NCBI GenBank assembly: GCA_965224515.1
Contig: OZ245051.1
Coordinates: forward strand, 868,001 to 932,000
Direction: 5' to 3'
DNA from: Sedimenticola_A sp040506425
Lineage (GTDB): Bacteria; Pseudomonadota; Gammaproteobacteria; Chromatiales; Chromatiaceae
DNA: 64,000 nt
Part shown: one piece after another, positions 61,637 through 64,000 of the stretch
Numbering within the stretch: position 1 is the first letter of the stretch
Layout of the letters: each line of letters begins with the position of its first letter
The notes under the pieces: model-generated
What the model saw: the letters and a program-made list of their open reading frames with translations, nothing else
Database searches by the model: none
What the model was told of the DNA's origin: nothing
Made by a program: the position numbers and the translations under genes

Positions 61637-62947
61637 TCAACGGCTGCCCATCAGCTTTTCAATCTCCTGCACCGTTTTAGGAGCATCCTTGGAGAGGATA
61701 TCGTAGCCATCCTTGGTTACCGCCACGTCATCTTCGATACGGATACCGATATCCCACCACTTCTTGGCCACGCCTTTACTGCCTGCCGGAATATAGAGGC
61801 CGGGCTCGATGGTCAGCACCATCCCGGATTCCAGAAGCCGCCAGTTGCCGTCGACCTTGTAGTCACCGACATCGTGAACATCCATACCGATCCAGTGGCC
61901 GGTGCGGTGCATATAGAACCGCTTGTAGGCTTCGTTCTTTATCAGGTTGGGCAGACGGCCTTTCAGAATACCCAGCTCCACCAGGCCCTTTGTGATCACC
62001 TTCACTGCCGCCTGGTGAGGATCATCCCAGTGATTGCCCGGCTTCACCTTCTCAATGGCAGCCTGCTGCGCTTTCAATACCAGTTCGTACAACAGGCGCT
62101 GAGGTTCGCTGAACCTGCCGTTGACCGGGTAGGTGCGGGTAATATCCGACGCATAGTACTCATGTTCACACCCCGCATCGATCAACAGCAGATCGCCATC
62201 AGAGAGCGGGGCCTTGTTGTCCGTGTAGTGCAGAATGCAACCGTTTGCACCGCCGCCAACGATAGGCGAGTAGGCCTGGTGCCGTGCACCACCGATAGCG
62301 CATTCGTGCATGAACTCTGCCTCAAGCTCCCACTCCATGACACCGGGACGACAGGCTTTCATGACGCGCTTGTGGGCCTTGGACGAGATCCTGGCCGCTG
62401 TGCGCATCTCCTTGAGCTCAGAACGGCTTTTATAGAGGCGCATATCATGCAGATAGTGATCCAGGGCAATAAACTCCAGGGGCCCGTTGATACCCGAACG
62501 CGCCTTGTTGCGGATGCCGCTGATCCAATCAGACATCTGCTTGTCCAGGTCCGGATTGCAGCCCATGGCATAGTAAACCCGCTCACACTGCTCAAGCATA
62601 CGCGGCAGAATCTCGTCCAGATCACCGATTGGAAACGAGTCATCCGCCCCATAGACCTCGCAGGCCCCCTCCTGGCCGGCACGACTGCCGTCCCACATCT
62701 CCTTCTCCTGATCGTTCTCACGACAGAAGAGAATGTACTCGGCGTGCTTTCTCTCTGGGATCAGTACAGCAACCGCTTCCGGCTCTGAAAAACCGGTCAG
62801 GTAGTAGAAGTCGCTGTCGGGGCGGTAAGAGTACTCCACATCCCGGTTGCGCATGGCCACAGGCGCGGCAGGCAAAATAGCTATGCTGCTCGGCTCCATC
62901 ATCCGCATCAATTGGCGGCGGCGGCGTTTGAATTCACTCGTAATCAT
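61637..62947 (-). CDS. pepP: Xaa-Pro aminopeptidase P
   Basis: PepP removes an N-terminal residue preceding proline. The 436-residue M24 protein has the two-manganese ligands: the aspartates in LLIDAGCEHEYYASDITRTY, the histidine in GMDVHDVGDYK, and glutamates in MVLTIEPGLYIP and GIRIEDDVAVT. The N-terminal creatinase domain includes FYYLTGFSEPEAVAVLIP. The ATG at 62947 overlaps the ygfB stop as ATGA; longer frames run into ygfB. Confidence 0.97.
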   Translation of the reverse strand: MITSEFKRRRRQLMRMMEPSSIAILPAAPVAMRNRDVEYSYRPDSDFYYLTGFSEPEAVAVLIPERKHAEYILFCRENDQEKEMWDGSRAGQEGACEVYGADDSFPIGDLDEILPRMLEQCERVYYAMGCNPDLDKQMSDWISGIRNKARSGINGPLEFIALDHYLHDMRLYKSRSELKEMRTAARISSKAHKRVMKACRPGVMEWELEAEFMHECAIGGARHQAYSPIVGGGANGCILHYTDNKAPLSDGDLLLIDAGCEHEYYASDITRTYPVNGRFSEPQRLLYELVLKAQQAAIEKVKPGNHWDDPHQAAVKVITKGLVELGILKGRLPNLIKNEAYKRFYMHRTGHWIGMDVHDVGDYKVDGNWRLLESGMVLTIEPGLYIPAGSKGVAKKWWDIGIRIEDDVAVTKDGYDILSKDAPKTVQEIEKLMGSR

Positions 62948-63498
62948 GTTTTGACCGTTGGATCGTGAACCAATTCTTCGTGTACAAGCATGGCGGCAAC
63001 CCAAAGAAACTCACCGATCTCCACCAGGGCGTCTTCATCCTCATCGGAGTCACTCAGCGAATCCACATCCATGCGCGTAATCTCGATCAAATCGTTAAGC
63101 GCTTCCATGGTCTCTTCTGAAAGCCGTGCCTGGGGATCCACGCCGGTTACACCTAAGCCATAAAGAAAGCCCTGACACCACTCCGATATAGCCCGCGCTC
63201 TCACTTTCAGGGGCTTCTCCTCTTCCGGCACGAAAGGTGAAAAACCCAACCCCGGACCATTCATTGCGGCATCAGTCTCATCAAACAGCTTGCGCAGGGA
63301 ATTCCTGCACTCACCGGCCAGCAGGTCATCATCAGGCGTATCCGGCAACAGCTCCCGCAGCAGTATTGCGTAAGCATCGGACTGACCGGTACAAAGGAGT
63401 CCGCACATGATACCGTGGACTTCAGCGCCACTGCTTTCGACATCCGCCGAGGCCAGTTCCCGCTCCAGCCGCTCATATACCAGGGATGGTTCCGACAT
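62944..63498 (-). CDS. ygfB: UPF0149 family protein (YgfB)
   Basis: A 184-residue helical cytoplasmic protein, YgfB/YecA type. In Pseudomonas aeruginosa YgfB affects antibiotic-resistance gene expression; the general role is unclear. Signatures are EVHGIMCGLLCTGQSD, FSPFVPEEEKPLKVRA and EWCQGFLYGLG. It comes immediately before pepP, the standard neighbour, and is read on the minus strand away from the zapA side. Confidence 0.93.
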   Translation of the reverse strand: MSEPSLVYERLERELASADVESSGAEVHGIMCGLLCTGQSDAYAILLRELLPDTPDDDLLAGECRNSLRKLFDETDAAMNGPGLGFSPFVPEEEKPLKVRARAISEWCQGFLYGLGVTGVDPQARLSEETMEALNDLIEITRMDVDSLSDSDEDEDALVEIGEFLWVAAMLVHEELVHDPTVKT

Positions 63499-63634
63499 AA
63501 CCTGTTTTGATCCTCGATGAGTAGTAAAATATCGTCATCAGGGTGGAAATTATCCACACTGTCCCGAGCCGGCGATGATAACACGCCTCCACTACCGTTG
63601 ACCCATAGAGCAGGTCTACTCTATATTGAGCATT

Positions 63635-63865
63635 ATGAACAGTGAAGATCAAAGCCCAGTGATGGACCAGGACCTCAAACGCCTTGAGGTTCGAGTGGAT
63701 GACCTTATCCATACGGTTACACTGCTCAAGGAAGAAAACAAGGCCCTGCGAGTCAAGCAGGAGAGCCTCATGGCCGAGCGTGCCGAGCTTGTCGAAAAGA
63801 CTGAACTTGCAAAAAGCCGGGTTGAATCGATGATCACCCGCCTCAAGTCCCTGGAAACCAGCTAG
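63635..63865 (+). CDS. ZapB-like coiled-coil protein (TIGR02449)
   Basis: A 76-residue, almost fully helical protein with heptads (LKRLEVRVDDLIHTVTLLKE, ENKALRVKQESLMAERAELV, LAKSRVESMITRLKSLE). Small coiled coils directly before zapA are conserved in Gammaproteobacteria and are thought to be related to the division factor ZapB. ATG at 63635 is taken as start; a TTG at 63626 and the ATG ten codons in are alternatives. It overlaps zapA by one base (TAGTG). Confidence 0.87.
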   Translation: MNSEDQSPVMDQDLKRLEVRVDDLIHTVTLLKEENKALRVKQESLMAERAELVEKTELAKSRVESMITRLKSLETS

Positions 63866-64000
63866 TGAACGACAACAGCATACCGGTCACAGTCCGGATA
63901 ATGGAAAAAGAGTACCGCGTCGCCTGTCATGACGGCGAACAGGAGAGCCTGCTGGCTTCCGCCCGGTTCCTGGATGAAAAGATGCGCGAGATTCGCACTG
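63865..64000 (+). CDS. zapA: Cell division protein ZapA, N-terminal part
   Basis: ZapA crosslinks FtsZ filaments at the division ring. The 45 codons present begin with GTG and read NDNSIPVTVRIMEKEYRVAC, then HDGEQESLLASARFLDEKM, the family's N-terminal FtsZ-binding head. The gene runs off the window end. It is translationally coupled to the coiled-coil gene upstream. Confidence 0.94.
   Translation, partial: MNDNSIPVTVRIMEKEYRVACHDGEQESLLASARFLDEKMREIRT

Noticed and set aside
61619..62788. A 389-codon plus-strand frame opposite pepP
   Set aside because: pepP holds all metal-ligand motifs; the antisense frame shows none.

Overview
The window is chromosomal DNA of a Gammaproteobacterium. The order accC-prmA-(DUF3426)-dusB-fis-purH-purD, the run lptD-surA-pdxA ... 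apaG-apaH, the amgK kinase next to lptD, and the pepP-ubiH block ending in zapA are all arrangements of that class. The split glycine decarboxylase (gcvPA/gcvPB), the PAS-GGDEF protein and the TonB/polyferredoxin cluster would suit a free-living or symbiotic sulfur-oxidiser-like lineage (Chromatiales-type), but the species cannot be named from this sequence. I see no rRNA, tRNA, prophage or CRISPR array.

Layout. 1-8.7 kb: end of accC, prmA, a zinc-ribbon/DUF3426 membrane protein, dusB-fis, purH, an LpxA-type acyltransferase between purH and purD, then purD. 8.8-17.8 kb: glgP, the cell-wall sugar kinase amgK (minus), and lptD-surA-pdxA; LptD carries a long Glu/Pro/Ala repeat. 17.8-21.8 kb: a minus-strand block sits where rsmA is usual: an ABM-domain gene with no normal start, a gamma-glutamylcyclotransferase, a sugar aminotransferase, a Gfo/Idh/MocA dehydrogenase, a 49-residue membrane protein and an ankyrin protein. 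21.9-23.8 kb: apaG, a DUF2238 protein and apaH. 24.0-30.6 kb: a seven-gene TonB cluster (outer-membrane receptor, DUF4198-like protein, polyferredoxin, CcdA-like protein, ExbB, ExbD, TonB) that joins outer-membrane uptake to inner-membrane redox chemistry. 30.8-38.8 kb: an AIM24 protein, a membrane protein, folA, a repeat-rich gap with twelve 27-bp tandem repeats, a probable 40-residue gene with its own promoter and terminator, a PAS-GGDEF protein, thyA, lgt, an XRE regulator and rlmI. 38.9-43.6 kb: PadR regulator plus a two-gene RND efflux pump. 43.8-49.5 kb: a P-loop protein with metA, two copies (one intact, one deleted) of a GIY-YIG unit bounded by palindromic repeats with a second metA 3' end between them, a guanine-deaminase-like gene and a DUF255 thioredoxin-domain protein. 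49.6-53.5 kb: moaE-moaD-moeA-moaB, a PfkB kinase and dgkA. 53.7-59.1 kb: the glycine cleavage operon gcvT-gcvH-gcvPA-tpx-gcvPB behind a tandem glycine riboswitch with promoter and terminator. 59.2-64 kb: ubiI-like, ubiH, pepP, ygfB, a ZapB-like coiled coil and the start of zapA.

How genes work together. PurH and PurD serve purine synthesis. LptD, SurA, AmgK, the LpxA-like enzyme and the dehydrogenase/aminotransferase pair all bear on the cell envelope; the last three could together make a 3-amino lipid A sugar donor, which is an inference. The riboswitch ties glycine cleavage to glycine level, and a thiol peroxidase is embedded in that operon. The most distinctive parts are the TonB-redox operon, the GIY-YIG/metA-tail duplication and the small 40-residue gene.
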